Under the pieces are notes generated by a model that ran no database searches, was not told the DNA's origin, and worked only from the letters and a program-made list of their open reading frames with translations. Positions 36,900 to 49,103 of a stretch of 64,000 nucleotides of DNA are shown here, one piece after another. Every line of letters starts with the position of its first letter. Position 1 is the stretch's first letter. This DNA comes from Nageia nagi (lineage: Eukaryota; Pinophyta): assembly GCA_050084985.1 (NCBI GenBank), contig JBITNC010000001.1, positions 1,612,001 to 1,676,000 on the forward strand, written 5' to 3'. Position numbers and translations under genes: made by a program.

Positions 36900-38160
36900 T
36901 GAAAGATTTCCTAGGTTGTATCCCCTATAGTTCCCTTAATGGTAATTCCACTATCGGTCATATTTGATTCAACCCTAGAAAATCCTTCACTTGCTACTAA
37001 TACTTCAATCATGGCTCAACCAATATATTTTTCTACTTGAAATAATGGTCATCCTTTGATCATTATTGCTAACTCCCCTACTATACCTCAAGTAGCATTC
37101 AAATGTTTGCCTAAGTATGATGGGTTTGATAAAATATCATATGAACATTGTTAAGATGTATCTTGGTTGGCTTAAAGCATTGATATCACTGATGAAACCA
37201 TGATGAATAGGTTATTATCACACTCTTTTGAAGGCAAAGTAGTTGAATGGTTCAAAACTCTCAACCCCCAATCTATAAATTCATGGGAATAGTTATGATA
37301 GAATTTAATTAAAATATTTGTTATAGATGGTGATGATAGTACATTTCTTAGTCTTATAGCATGTATCAAAATACATCCTCATGAGTCCATTGATGATTTC
37401 AATATCAGATTTGAGGAACATGGAAATCTATTCTATTAAGGATTAGATGAATAAGTGCACAAGCTCTGGTATATTATAGGAAATCCTTTCTCCCAAACCT
37501 TAATATGCTCATTGTTATGTTAGGAGATAATTTTCTAGATATTTACTAGATAGTAAAAACTTCTTAGCATACCTTGGTATCCTTTGAAAAGATGCAACCT
37601 AGAACCATTATGCTTTTATTTCCTAATTTATCTCCTAAACAAGTCCCATAAATTGCTCATCCTAAAGTTTTAACCTTACCACCTTCTTCCAAACCTATTG
37701 TTCAAAATTAGATATCAGCATTACCTACTCCTACATTCATTAGTTCTAGTACTAATCCTAAATCTTAAGAAGAGGAAATAATAAGGCAATTAGAGGTAAC
37801 TATCAAGAACCTTACTAATAAGGTCACTTTGTAAGAAAGGTAGAATCAAGATTTTAATTATAGAATATATGATAACCAATATCAACCTAGATTCCAACCC
37901 AATATGAACTATCCAAAATAATCAAGTGTCCCCAAAATAAGTAAAAATGTTATTATGCCAAGTTCTAAAGAAAGTGTTGCTCTAGGCATTATAGAATGGT
38001 GTTCACTATGTTTAGCTCCTCATTTTCTAGACTCATATGTATTTTATCAACATCAGCATTTGGAATTACATTCAAACCAGATGGTGGAGCCTGCATCAGA
38101 TCCTGCTATTGATCTCATCATGGTAAATTTTTGGCTTCTAAGATATATTGGAGAATAAGC
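36900..38160 (+). pseudogene. gag of element D, decayed
   Basis: The most readable part runs from 37011 (MAQPIYFST) to about 37450 in one frame. It includes AFKCLPKYDGFDKISYEHC, then DETMMNRLLSHSFEGKVVEW and FKTLNPQSINSWE, and IHPHESIDDFNIRFEEHGNL. This is the helical core of retrotransposon gag. Its in-frame stops are mostly TAA or TAG where related proteins would have Gln. Near 37990-38060, in another frame, a CSLCLAPHFLDS segment looks like a modified zinc knuckle. Gag packages the RNA. The true start may lie upstream of 37011 because the frame extends left. Confidence 0.8.
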
Positions 38161-38559
38161 CAACTATGTTCAAACTATAACTTCTTTTTCAATAGCTCCA
38201 TAGTAACCCCAAGTTATCCAACAAATTTGAGCATATATTCCAATACAACATGAACCTAAGAAAGCTAAGGCTGCCTTAGCCCAACCTTATAATCAACAAG
38301 ATCAATTACCAACACATTCAAATAGTGTTTATTAAAATCTAGGTAATGTTTCTTAGAATCTAAGTATTAACATCCCTACTAGAGTAAACCTAGATATAGT
38401 TAGAAAAGAAGTCCTGGAGGATAGACCTAGTACATTGAGGTATCCTTTTATTATAGATTATCATAAAGAAAAAACTACTCAATAATTCAAAACACATCAA
38501 CAAGTAGAATCAAGTAAGTTTTTCCCATATGCTCAATATAATATTATGGAAGAACTAAA

Positions 38560-39255
38560 GAAAATTCCTTCTAATATGACATATTTGATGCATTAAAGAT
38601 ACCAGGCCAATTAGACCTTTTACAAGAAGCCTTAAAACTAAAGAATAGTGAGAAGAGGGTAAATGAAGAAAATGTCATCTTTGCAATATTTGATGATGTC
38701 CATCTAGCTCCCATAGGTATAAGAAGACCCCCATCATTATATTTATCCCTAAGATTATAAGGTTGGGTAGTAAATAACCTGTATGATAAATATCAAAGCT
38801 ACAATAACTATGATTCTTAAAGCTGTTGCAAATAAAATGAAGTTGTACATTACAATATGTATTGATAGTGTCATATTATTGAATTCTTCTTCTATATATG
38901 TTGTTGGTAGTGTTAAAGGAGTTCCCAATAACTTTGAATGCATTCCTTGACATTTATGTTATTCAAGATATCATTGTGATAGATCTTCCACCTCTATTTG
39001 GAATATGTCTACCTAGAGAATTTACTGCTAAATTAGGAGGGTACTTAGCTTTAGACTATACTTATCTTTTACTTCCCTTCCAAAATAAACTAGTAAAAAT
39101 TCTAAATGAGGGCAATAAAAGTGTTCATCTTAAGAAGATCATAGAACAAAACTGTATGAATGGCCCCCAACCTATGGAAGTATTTGAAAGGGAGACACTT
39201 AGAGAATCACTCCTAAAAATTGAAGTTCTTTTAGCAAATGAATTACATTATTAGA
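38560..39255 (+). pseudogene. Protease region of element D
   Basis: Before the protease come IPSNMTYLMH in one frame and LDLLQEALKLKNSEKRVNEE in another, a segment typical of Tat-like polyproteins just upstream of protease. The protease core at about 38780-38900 is badly decayed: the expected Asp-(Ser/Thr)-Gly-Ala is not readable, although the downstream part is clear. From 38898 an open frame reads LNAFLDIYVIQDIIVIDLPP then LFGICLPREFTAKLGGYLAL, the well-conserved end of this protease module. It runs to the stop after LANELHY at 39254. The role would be to cleave the gag-pol polyprotein. Confidence 0.65.
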
Positions 39256-39329
39256 TCACAAATTTTGGCATGGGTAATTATTCTTTATATGAAGATGCAC
39301 TTAATCTCGGTTATAGCTAAAAAGGAGCA

Positions 39330-39730
39330 TGAGATATGGATAATGTACTTTAATGGATCTAGATGTAAGTATGGATATGGATCTGGAAATGCATTCAAAT
39401 ATCCAAAAGGACATATGAAAATATTCTATTTCATATTCATATGGGTTTGTACAAATAATGTTGTTGAGTATGAAGCCCTCTATTTAGGTTTATCTAAAGT
39501 AATCAATATAGGCATTAGATTCTTAATTGTCCATGGTGATTTAGAATTGATCATAAAGCAAGTCAAAAATTAGATTAGTGCAAAACATCATTATCTAAAG
39601 ACCTATAAGAATAGATTTTGGGATTTATTAGTCATTCTTGGTTATCAATTTTATATCTATTTTTAGAAAGTACAACCAAATAGCTAATGCACTTGCTAGT
39701 AAAGGGGCACATTATAATCATGTTCATTAT
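39330..39730 (+). pseudogene. RNase H domain upstream of RT in element D
   Basis: The frame reads WIMYFNGSRCKYGYGSG (near 39338), then WVCTNNVVEYEALYLGLSKV (near 39450) and FLIVHGDLELIIKQVKN (to 39571). After one stop, related sequence continues to about 39720. This is the plant/archaeal-type RNase H fold: first catalytic Asp (here changed to Asn in YFNGS, a G-to-A change), Glu in EYEAL and Asp in HGDLEL. It is a second RNase H, additional to the one after RT. In most Tat elements the extra domain lies between the first RNase H and integrase; here it lies between protease and RT. I believe this order exists in a subset of plant Ty3/gypsy polyproteins, but cannot check. Confidence 0.85.
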
Positions 39731-40049
39731 AAAATAGGAGCTCTTGGAGTCAAATTTCAATGTAATTCTTCAATACCTAATGCTACAAATTTCTGGTGAG
39801 TATTCAATTCTAATGAGCATATTATGAACTTTCTCTTAGATGAAGTACTAGTTCACACTTTTGGTATTCAATAATTACTTGACTATTTCTAAGAATTAGA
39901 TGTTATCCAACTTAGAAATAATATTATACCAAAATAATTACTCTCTTTTGGAAGACTATTTGATTTAGAAGATGTCCAAAAAGCTAAATCATTGGCCATC
40001 TAAAAGGACAGTTATGTTGAGATCAAAATAAAACTCGGTAAGTATATAA

Positions 40050-41000
40050 AAGTAGGTTTTAGAGTGGTCTAATGAAAAAAAAAATTTATGTCTCAAATTT
40101 ATCATGAGTTCTTAAAAGTAATTTCTTGTACTTATGATGATCTCAAGACATATGATAAAAGTTTCATCCAACACACAATTGAGCTTGAACTAGATGCCAA
40201 ACCATACAAGAAAAAATAAAGTTCAATCAATCCAAAAAATAGAAGAAGCCATGAAATAAGAATTGATCAAGCTACTTTATTCAAAAATTATTTATCTTAT
40301 CAAGCATTCTTATCAAGTTGCAAATCTAGTTCTTATTAGAAATAAAAGTGGAGAAATCATATTTTGTGTTGGTTTAAGAAATTTGAATCAAGTATATCTC
40401 AAAGATAATTATCCTCTTCCACCTATATAACATATATTTCATACAGTATCCAAAGCTTGCTATTTTTCAATGATTGATGCCTACTGAAGATTTAACCAGA
40501 TCTATATGAAAGATGAAGATCAATAAGAAACTACATTTACAACTAAATTAAGGATATTTACTTTTTAAAGAATGTCTTTTGGTATTTTTAATGTGGGAGC
40601 TACTTTTCAAAGAGATATTGATCATGCATTTGGTAACCTGATAAATAATATTATCCTAATCTATCTAGATGATATTATAGTATTCTCTAAAAGTAGAAAG
40701 CATCATCTAGAATATCTCATATGAGTTTTTGAAAAATGCATGAAATTTGGCATCTCAATTAATCCAAAAAAATCTATTTTTATGGTTAACTAAAGAAAAT
40801 TACTTGGCCCCATTATCTTAGAGGAGGGATTAGCAATTGATCCAAATAGAATGAAAGCTATTGAAGCATTTCCACTCCCTTCCAACAAGAAATCCTGCAA
40901 TCATTCCTTGGTTAGATCAATTTTGTTAGAAAATTCATTAATGATTTTTTAGAAATTGTGCCCTCAATCACTTCAATGCTAACAAAATATGCTATATTCT
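40050..41000 (+). pseudogene. Reverse transcriptase of element D
   Basis: Readable segments in order are IIFCVGLRNLNQVYLKDNYP (near 40355-40415), FSMIDAY, AFTT-type TFTTKLRIFTF, MSFGIFNVGATFQRDIDHAF near 40575, and the active site IILIYLDDIIVFSKS at about 40650-40695 (YLDD at 40662-40673). HLEYLI and FEKCMKFGISINPKKSIFMV follow. This order is diagnostic of Ty3/gypsy RT, which copies the element RNA into DNA. The catalytic YLDD remains, while several stops (mostly at former Gln codons) and frameshifts inactivate it. Confidence 0.93.
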
Positions 41001-41480
41001 CTTAGTCAAGTGAAGAAAAACTAACCTTTAAAGAAATTAAAAAGGCTATAACAAAAGCTCCTATGCTTAAAAATCTGGATATATTAAAAAATTTCATCAT
41101 GTACATATATGGAGCAGAAATAGGCATTGCTACACTTCTAGCATAGAAAGATGATAACAAAGAAGAACATTTGATTGCCTTTCATAGCTAAAAATTGCAA
41201 CAACACCAAAAAAGGTACTCATTTATTAAAAATCAAGTATTTTCCATAATGAAGGGACTTAAAAAATTCAAGCATTATGTCTCCCATAATAGAATCCTTA
41301 TATTTACTATCCATTTAGATGTAATAAATTATGTTATACAAGGAGACTTAGGTTAAGGAAAGGCTAGTTGGATTACTAAAATAATGAAATATGATATAGA
41401 ATTTAATTCAACCAAGCTGATCAGAGGTAGGGATCTATGTGAAATATAGCTAAAGCTTCATATATGATTGCTATTATGGA
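41001..41480 (+). pseudogene. RNase H (after RT) of element D
   Basis: After the thumb region the frame reads FKEIKKAITKAPMLKNLDIL and NFIMYIYGAEIGIATLLA, then EEHLIAFHS, YSFIKNQVFSIMKGLKKFKH and KASWITKIMKYDIEFN. This matches the RNase H that normally follows RT in Ty3/gypsy elements and degrades RNA in the RNA-DNA hybrid. Stops at 41140 and 41190 interrupt it. Confidence 0.85.
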
Positions 41481-41589
41481 GGATGAGCAACAACTAAATG
41501 AAGAAAGTGATTAGATTAAGCAATTTATTTTTTATTTTCAAACTAGTAAATGTCATGAATCTTTAGATTTTAGAGAAAGAGATTCAAGC

Positions 41590-42770
41590 TACATACCCTA
41601 AATTTTGTGATCATAGATGACTATCTATATAGAAATAACTTTGATTAAACCTTATTAAGATGTATGAATCATGATGAATCTTGAAGAATATTACATGAAT
41701 TTCATTATGGACTCTCTAGCCAGCATTATAGTGGACCAACTACAGTAATAAAAATTTTACAAGTTGGGTATTATTAGCCCACCATATTTCAAGATTCATT
41801 CAAGATTTTTTGGGAATGTGACAAATGCAGTAGATTTTTGGAAAAAATAATCCAATATATTATGCCTCTTAAACTTGTGGTAGTTGAGGAACCCTTTCAA
41901 TAATGGGGTATGGACTTCATTGGTGTTATAAACCTAAATTCTTCAATAGGCAATAAGTTCATCTTAACTACGATAGATTACTTTGCTAGATGGTCAAATG
42001 CTATGCCATGTAAGAATGTATATCAAGAAGCAATGATAAAAATGGTTAAAAGAATAATCACTCATTTTGGAATCCCATAGATTATTATCTTGAATAATGG
42101 CCTAGCATTTATTGGAGGTAATTTGTCAAACTTTGTTGCTAAATATAGGATATATTGGTTATTTTATTCAAATTATTACCCACAAGGTAATGGATTGGCT
42201 AAATAAACTAATAAAAACCTAACTTGGATCATCAAAAGAGTAGTTAAAGGGAATTCTAGATAGTGGCATACACAATTGAACTTTGCATTTTAGGTGGATA
42301 GAATTAGCATTAAATTAGCAATTAAAACATCCCCATCTGCATTGGTATATGATAAAATACATGTGTTACTAATACACATTTAGCTACTAACATTAAAAAT
42401 CCTACAAGAAATGGAGGACCATTACTTTGAGCCACTATAATCCAGGTATAATCAGCTCCTAAAATTGGAGGAAGATTGGAATAAAGCATATGATTCATTC
42501 TAATGATAGCACATTATCAAGAAATGGTTTGATAGAAAAAGTCTTCTCGGGTGAAGTTTGAACTAGGTGACATTATCCTCAAATGGGATGAGGAAAGAGC
42601 AAAGCCTAGATACACCAAAATTTGACTCTCTATGGAGTGGGCCTTATAACATCACTTAAGCCATGCAAAGTAATGCATTCATGTTACAAGACATCATTGG
42701 GTCCCAAGAATTACCTATTCCTATTAATGGGATCTATTTGAAGCATTACTAGGTGATAAGGTGATTCTGT
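41590..42770 (+). pseudogene. Integrase of element D
   Basis: The zinc-binding part shows HEFHYGLSSQHYSGPTTVIK, then ECDKCSRFLEK, an HHCC-type finger. The core begins WGMDFIGVINLNSSIGNKF (first Asp, near 41910). The second catalytic Asp lies in IIILNNGLAFIGG near 42090 and is now Asn. The Glu position in YYPQGNGLAK near 42185 is Lys. Both are G-to-A changes. The C-terminal part reads FELGDIILKWDEERAKPRYT (42560-42610) and ends near NGIYLKHY. The same C-terminal motif occurs in element F (LVLKWDEDRAKHGKYKKF), so D and F belong to one lineage. No chromodomain follows. Confidence 0.9.
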
Positions 42771-43272
42771 AACACATGCTAGAAATTGTATAGTGTACAT
42801 AATTTAAAAAAAAAAATATTAAAGCTTGTACATCTTCTAAACATAACTCCCAAGAAAGTAGGCAGCTATTAATGCTCAACATTAATTTAGCATGATATAG
42901 GGTTAATAATAATGCATTGCTAAGCCATCAATGAAATAAGGTAGCATTTAATGAAATATTTCCTTGAATTACTCAAACCTTCATATGAGTACCCTAATTT
43001 AATTTTGGAATGCTCCAAATAGACTCATCCAACTTGTTGTAGCCTAGTTCATATGATGCATGGATCTTGACATCCCAAACATTAATTACCATTAATAGAA
43101 ATCTCACAAACCTTGGATGAATAAAACATCCTACATACCCTCCAACTCAACACTTAGTCATTTTCAAGCATACTAATTTCTAGAATGACCAAAGCTTACA
43201 ATTTGTAGAGCTAAATTGAGTAAGAAGATACAGAGTTGTAGGACCTTACAGAGTGTGGATTACAAGTCTTAA
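42771..43272. other. Spacer between integrase and extra ORF of D
   Basis: About 500 bases of AT-rich sequence with no recognisable signal. Element F has a spacer of similar length (61588-62059) at the same place. It may serve as leader or splice region for the downstream ORF, which is an inference. Confidence 0.4.
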
Positions 43273-46200
43273 ATGCAAACTAGAGGTTCTACAAAGAGTG
43301 TTGACACCATTTTGACTTCCAAATCATCAACTCCAATTCAAATAAAGAAAGTGGATGCTGACCTAATAGTCATGCAAGATAAACACCTTGATAATGCTTC
43401 AAGGGTGAATTGGACTAAGATGGTGGTGATGAACCACATTGATACATGGAGGGTTGACCCCAATCGCATCCTTTTGCAATATATGAGCCTTAAAGTTACC
43501 AAAAAAGGAAAATATTTAGCACACTCAAAGAGATATGTCATGATTGACCAGGGCCTAGCCTATTATGTGCCCTATAAATCATTCACCTACCTCGAGTTAT
43601 TGTATTCAATGGCACATAGGCATAACTAGCAAGGATATGAGATAGGAATGTTCAAGGACCAAGAGGAGGGAGAAGATTCAAAGCCAAAATTTGAATTAAT
43701 ACTGGACTACTCTCTTGATTCTATTCTTAAAACATTTGCTATCCTAGCTGATTAGACTTTCCATGTGAAGAAATAGGTTGATTTAAAAAGAGAGAAGAAT
43801 GATTTCTATAGTAATGAAGATGAAATGATAAATTGGATTGATGAGAGATATCAAGGGAATAGAACCACATAGCTTTGACCAACCTATGATATTTCCCTAT
43901 TTGAAAAGAAGAGGGATAGAGAGGTGTTAAAGACACTAGAAATCATTCTAGGGAAGAAAACCAAAATAGAAGCAAATGAAGCCATGGTGCATATGGCTTA
44001 CAATATCATAAAGGTACACATTTGTTATGAATTCTTGATTTTTATTTCTAATGAGATAAAGAGATGCCTCTTCAAAATTAAAAAATCAAACTTTAGACAC
44101 TCTTTGTATCTTTGGTGGCTCTTGGCCCATCAAAACCCTGACAAACTTATGGAGGCAAGGCTACCAATTCAACCAACAAATCCAAGTACTAGACTAGTAC
44201 CAATTGATTTGAGGATGCTAGTCTTGAGCAAGTTGCATGGATCATATTATGAGTTCACAAATAAATTCTATGCAATGATAGTGTAGATTTTGATAGAAAG
44301 ACTCCCTATCAAATTACACAAAAGTGTTATGTAGGAGCTATAGGGAGGAAATAAAGTTGGTGACTAGTACTTTCTCAAAGATTGCATCATGATTATGAGG
44401 TATGGGTATTTTGAAAAACCCTTTTTCTTTCCTAAGTATGTAACCCCTCAGCTATATTCCATAAATATGGATAGGAAAATTTGTACCAAGAGACCAAGTA
44501 TGGGTCCAAGAGTAGTTTTAAATCTATTGTAGATATATTGACTTCTACTAAAAATTTCATTCTTTTAGAAGTAGGGTATAAAGATAGTATAGCATAATTC
44601 ATTGTACAAAATTTCAAACTAGATATGGTAGAAGCCCTATGGATGTATAACCCTTTAGGGGAGATGATAAAAATAATATGGTCAAGCAAGAAGCACCCAA
44701 CCTTTTCCCATGAGTATAGACCTCATGTCGAATATTTTATAAATAAAACTAAGTAGAAATGTACCCTGAATAGGAATTTACACCCTTGAACAAGGTTTGT
44801 ATGACCCTTGAGGGGATAAAGAAGTATAAGAACTAGGAAAATAAGTATCAAGATTTTACCCTTGACCTAGACATCCTCACCCAATTAATAGGTTTGGGTT
44901 GAAGCCCCAATAAAATCCATTATTTTACAAAGTTCAAATTTGAACACATAACAAAGATTCATCATATTGAAAATAAATTATTTGATAAATTTAGATATGA
45001 TAAATATTGGGAGGCAGAGTATTCTAAATATCCCTTGCCAAAATTGGGCTAGCCTCTTCCTCCTAATTTTTAAGGAAAATCAATTACAAGAGAGATAAAT
45101 AGAGGTTGGACAACCATCAAGCTTACAAGAGCTTACAAATAAGGGAGAACAAAATCCCTTAGATACTACTACTACTTCTTAGGAGTCTTCTACAAAAAAG
45201 AGGATAATTCAAACCTTTGCTCAAAAATAAAAAACCTTGAAGAAAGAGGAAAAATCAATAAAGAAACCTTGCATTACATAGCCTAGATCATAGAGGACAA
45301 CACCTCCACCTCCCAAAATCATAGAATAAACTTTAGGGGCTATGGAAAAAGAGGTAGAAATATTTGATATAAAGGAGTTGCAAGAGCCTCAAAATGCATA
45401 CATTGGTGCTCAAGAAGAAGTCTTAGAAAAAGAAGAAGTCTTGGAAAATGAAGAAGCCCTAGAAAAGGAACACATGCAAGTTCAACAAGGTGGAGGAAAT
45501 ATACTTAGAACAGATAGATCTATAGTAGCTACATCCAAAGATGAACTGGGTGATGATGGTGATGATGATGATGAAGAATCTAGGAGGAAAAGAGACTCAT
45601 ACCTAATGGATAAAGCTAATGATGAAGATAAGGTCATGGGGAAAGCATAAAAAGAAATAGAAATTCAAGATTCTACACCTATGGAGCAATCAAAACCTAT
45701 TCAATAGGTCACAACATCCATCTTAGGTGTAAATACTCTTCCTCATTCTTTAATTCCTATAGCCTCCTAAGAAGAGATTAAATCAATTTTTTCTACACAA
45801 ATTGTAGAACCCATTGATTAGGCAACTTTTCTCAATAAACCTCTTGTGCTCCCTAAGCAACAGTCAAGAATTATGAGTAAAGTAATAGAAATAAGAGAAA
45901 TTAATATACAATAGATATATTTCAAAGAAGGATGAATAGATACTACTCCCATGGCTATAATTGATGTAAATATGCAAAGTGCTCTGATAACTAACCAATA
46001 TAGGTTCCTTGTGAATACTTCAATGGCATCCGATAAAATTCTTTAGTAATGGAGACTAAGATAGATAAATTGAATAATAAAATTGATCAATATAAGAAAT
46101 ACTTCTCCCTTAAAGATAAAATAATGGTCAGGTTGCAGAAAAAAAATAAATACCTACTTGTAAAGCTTGATAAGAAAAAGTTAGATAATGCAAATCAAAC

Positions 46201-46990
46201 CATACAATATCTTAAAACTCAGGCTATAGTTATAAATGGCCAAAAGGTCAAGTAAGTTGTGGCTAAGTTACAAACTATCATAGTAGCTAATAAAGTATTA
46301 TCTCATGATAATTTGAAATTATTGTTGCTCATAAAAGGATTCAAAAAATCCTTGGTGGAGTAGGTTAAAGATAGGATGGTGACCTTATCACACTTCCATT
46401 TATTGAAAGAATAGACACTACAAGCCATCAAATAGTTCACTATGTAGACAACTCTCCATTGGTTGGCACTAGATATAACAAGTTCACTTATTGAGAAGAT
46501 GTAGAGCTGGTTAAGAGTTTTGACTAAGAAAGATATAGCTACCATTACTCCCAAACTAAGATAATTATATTTGATAAGGATCTAGGATATATATGAACTT
46601 CAATATTTGGTGTTCAATATGTACATTGGTAAACACCAGCACACAACAGAGCTAGAATTTATTAACAAATTCTTTAATTGACATGAAATCTCCCAAATTA
46701 TGGGAGGAACAAATTATAGAGGGTAGTGCTGCTAGTTGGGTAGCCAATACCATTTAATTCTTTGAGCAATCTTTTTCTAAGAAGCAAATATCAAATTTAT
46801 AACAAATAAATGACCTCAGTTAAGAAGTAATCATAAGGTTCCTACACACTAGAAGGTTAGAGAATGTTCTGATGAGTTTCAAAGTAGATACCGTAAAGAT
46901 TCAAGCATCCCTTATTTTGTCGCAAGTTAACTATTAAGACCTTAAGGATTTGAATAAGAATATGCACCCCTTCCTACTAGCAAAGTTGAT
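43273..46990 (+). pseudogene. Extra sense ORF of element D (unknown protein with coiled coil)
   Basis: The start is the ATG at 43273 (MQTRGSTKSVDTILTSKSS). The first 118 codons are open and include RVNWTKMVVMNHIDTWRVDP and YVMIDQGLAYYVPYKSFTYL. A second open part (43924-44286) contains FIFISNEIKRCLFKIKKSNF-like helices with SLYLWWLLAHQNPDKLMEAR. About 45342-45650 is very acidic (runs of Glu, and GDDGDDDDEESRR). About 46049-46560 is Lys/Gln/Leu-rich and predicted by eye to be a coiled coil (KIDKLNNKIDQYKKYF, then KLDKKKLDNANQTIQYL). I see no signal peptide or membrane segment, so it is not an obvious envelope protein although it lies in that position. I do not recognise the family. The same architecture and an equivalent of the LWWLLAHQN segment occur in element F. 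Stops and frameshifts disrupt it. Confidence 0.65.
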
Positions 46991-47099
46991 TCCGCCACCT
47001 GATACCCCTACCAAATCTACATCTAAACATGCTACTAGAAGCAGTAAGTAGTGGGTCCTATTCTTTAGTAGGCGGAGACCCCAAGAGCTATCAAAAAAT

Positions 47100-48975
47100 T
47101 GTATTCTTTTAGAATTGTACTCTAAGTTGGGGTAACACACTATCATTCTTTTATTCTTTCATTCTTTTTAGAAAATTCTTTCTATTCCAACTCTCTTCCC
47201 TTTAGCATGAAATTTGAGTCTTCTATTAGCCCTAAGTTTGAATAATTTTGGGTGTTGTCAACATTTGACTATTGTATGTATAATTCCTTGTCTTTGATAT
47301 TTTTCCTTGTAAATTTCTATTCAAGGTCAATCAAGTGTTATAAAAACTCCAAAGGAAAAAATTTAAGTTGTATTAACAGTCAAATGGAGCAAAAATTATA
47401 TGTATAAAAGAGTCATGTTCAAGGGTTGTTGTAAATATAGTGTCTAGGAGTAAATATGTCACATCTAGGCAGTACTAAATTATGTATGGGAAGAGAAAAA
47501 TCTAAGGAAATGTTCAAGAGTTGTTGTAAATATAGTGTTTAGGAGTTTAGTTTTTGCAAAAATAAATCCAAGTTATTTCCAAATAATCAATGGGAGATAC
47601 CTAGAAGCAAATAAAGCCCATTAATTTTCAACAATGCTATCATCATTTTTGGTTGAAATCAGCAGGTCTCAAAACAAGTTATGGTAGGTAATGATTCATG
47701 AAGATACCAAATAGATTCCATCAATTTTCAATAGTGATATCATCATTTTTGGATAAAATTAATGGGTCCCAGAACAAGTGATGGCAAGTGATGATTCATG
47801 AAGATACCAAATAGAGCCCATCAATTTTGAGCGATGATGTCAAAATTTTTGGCTAAAATCAATGGGTACTAAGAAGATTCAAATCATAAACAAAGCCCAA
47901 AGAAAGGAAATAGAAGCTGCTAGACTAACATAAGAGTAATACGTAAGAAGTAACACCCAGGTCCACTTGATCTTAAGTGTTTGACCCCTAGGGCCTTGTT
48001 AATGTGTCGACTCCAACTCAATTCCACATAAAAGTGGTAGTTTCTTCTCAAACTAAGTTGATATATTTTTCATGAACCCCCATTACTCTATTCATTTAGA
48101 ACTATAGTATGGATCATCAATAGTTGCAGAGAAGTAGATAGTTGTCGATAGAACATAGTACCAGATCGTACCTATCAAAGTGCAAATGAGTATTTATTCA
48201 ATCATCTACAGTATCATCTTCAATCAAATATAGAGCCAAAGGAGGAGCATTTCATGATATGTTAGGAGTATTACAGCTCAATGGATATGACTATTCATAA
48301 ATTGCAAATTCCTAGATAGTCATGTTGTTGGTACTTATTCACTATGTAATCTAACATAGTTGTAATATTTATTGTAAATAGTTTTCTTTGCTAGCTTAAA
48401 TCAAGATGAGTAATTATGTATATTAATGATAAAAAACAACCCATCAGGGCATGTAAATGTATAAATGGTGGATTGTTGTAAATCAATAAGGTTGAACATT
48501 CTAACAAATTTTCCCATGTTTGTAAGATACTTTCATATATGATAATACAATTAGATAATTCTTTTCCCTTTTGTAACAAGTGGATGTTTATTAATTTTTT
48601 GAATGTTATGTATGATATGTTTTCTTAAGTTGTGGTTATGTATTGTGATTGTGGTACCCCAAGGGTAAGGTAGCTTGCTACTCTTGATCTTGGCTATGGA
48701 TTGCTACCTATGTTTTAATGTTTGGGTTGTATAGTTCTTGCTTTAGTTTTAGTTCAATTTGTTAATTTCTTTCTTGTAACTCTATTCCTTGTTTCTCTTT
48801 CCTAATACTTTATACCTTTATAATAGATAGGAACTAGCCTATGACTTGAAGATTGAGAAAAAACCAACACAAGCACATTCCCACCACCTTTTGCTCTTTC
48901 AAGGAACCTACTATTGTGGGCAATGGAGAACTCGAACAGACCAAACCCTTTGAGGTTACATTATATCGATAAACA
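47100..48975 (+). repeat. 3' LTR of element D
   Basis: A 1876-bp copy starting TGTATTCTTTTAG and ending ATAAACA. It carries the TATA-like site (47403-47410) and the 100-bp tandem repeat (from about 47600 to 47870). Upstream (47060-47099) a purine-rich part, GTAGGCGGAGACCCC, may be what remains of the polypurine tract. Confidence 0.8.
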
Positions 48976-49103
48976 TTAAGCAACAAATATTATTGAGATA
49001 CTACTTAATAATAATATATCAAGAAATAATATGTTAAATTTGTTGTGACTATTTGAGCTCTTTAATTTGTCCTTGCATTTCAACTAGGATAATCCTTATT
49101 CTT
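48976..49103 (-). other. Left part of the sequence interrupted by element E
   Basis: Joined to 54601 across element E (removing one TTCTT) this continues the minus-strand coding remnant described at 54601-55200. It gives VEMQGQIKELK in the bridging region, a coiled-coil-like stretch. Confidence 0.4.

Larger units (their letters stand above)
34766..48975 (+). mobile_element. Element D: Ty3/gypsy retrotransposon with RNase H before RT and an extra 3' ORF
   Basis: LTRs of about 1.86 kb (34766-36624 and 47100-48975) flank about 10.5 kb. The flanks CTAAG (34761-34765) and TTAAG (48976-48980) match at four of five bases, a likely target duplication. The plus strand carries gag, protease, an RNase H domain, RT, a second RNase H, integrase, a spacer and a long extra ORF. 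The protein set resembles Tat-lineage Ty3/gypsy elements, which carry two RNase H domains. All genes are disrupted by stops and frameshifts, so it is an old copy. It lies between the PPR pseudogene and the remnant that received element E. Confidence 0.85.

Noticed and set aside
43273-46990. Extra ORF of D as an envelope gene
   Set aside because: The position fits, but no signal peptide, membrane segment or Cys-rich ectodomain is visible, and the sequence is acidic and coiled-coil.
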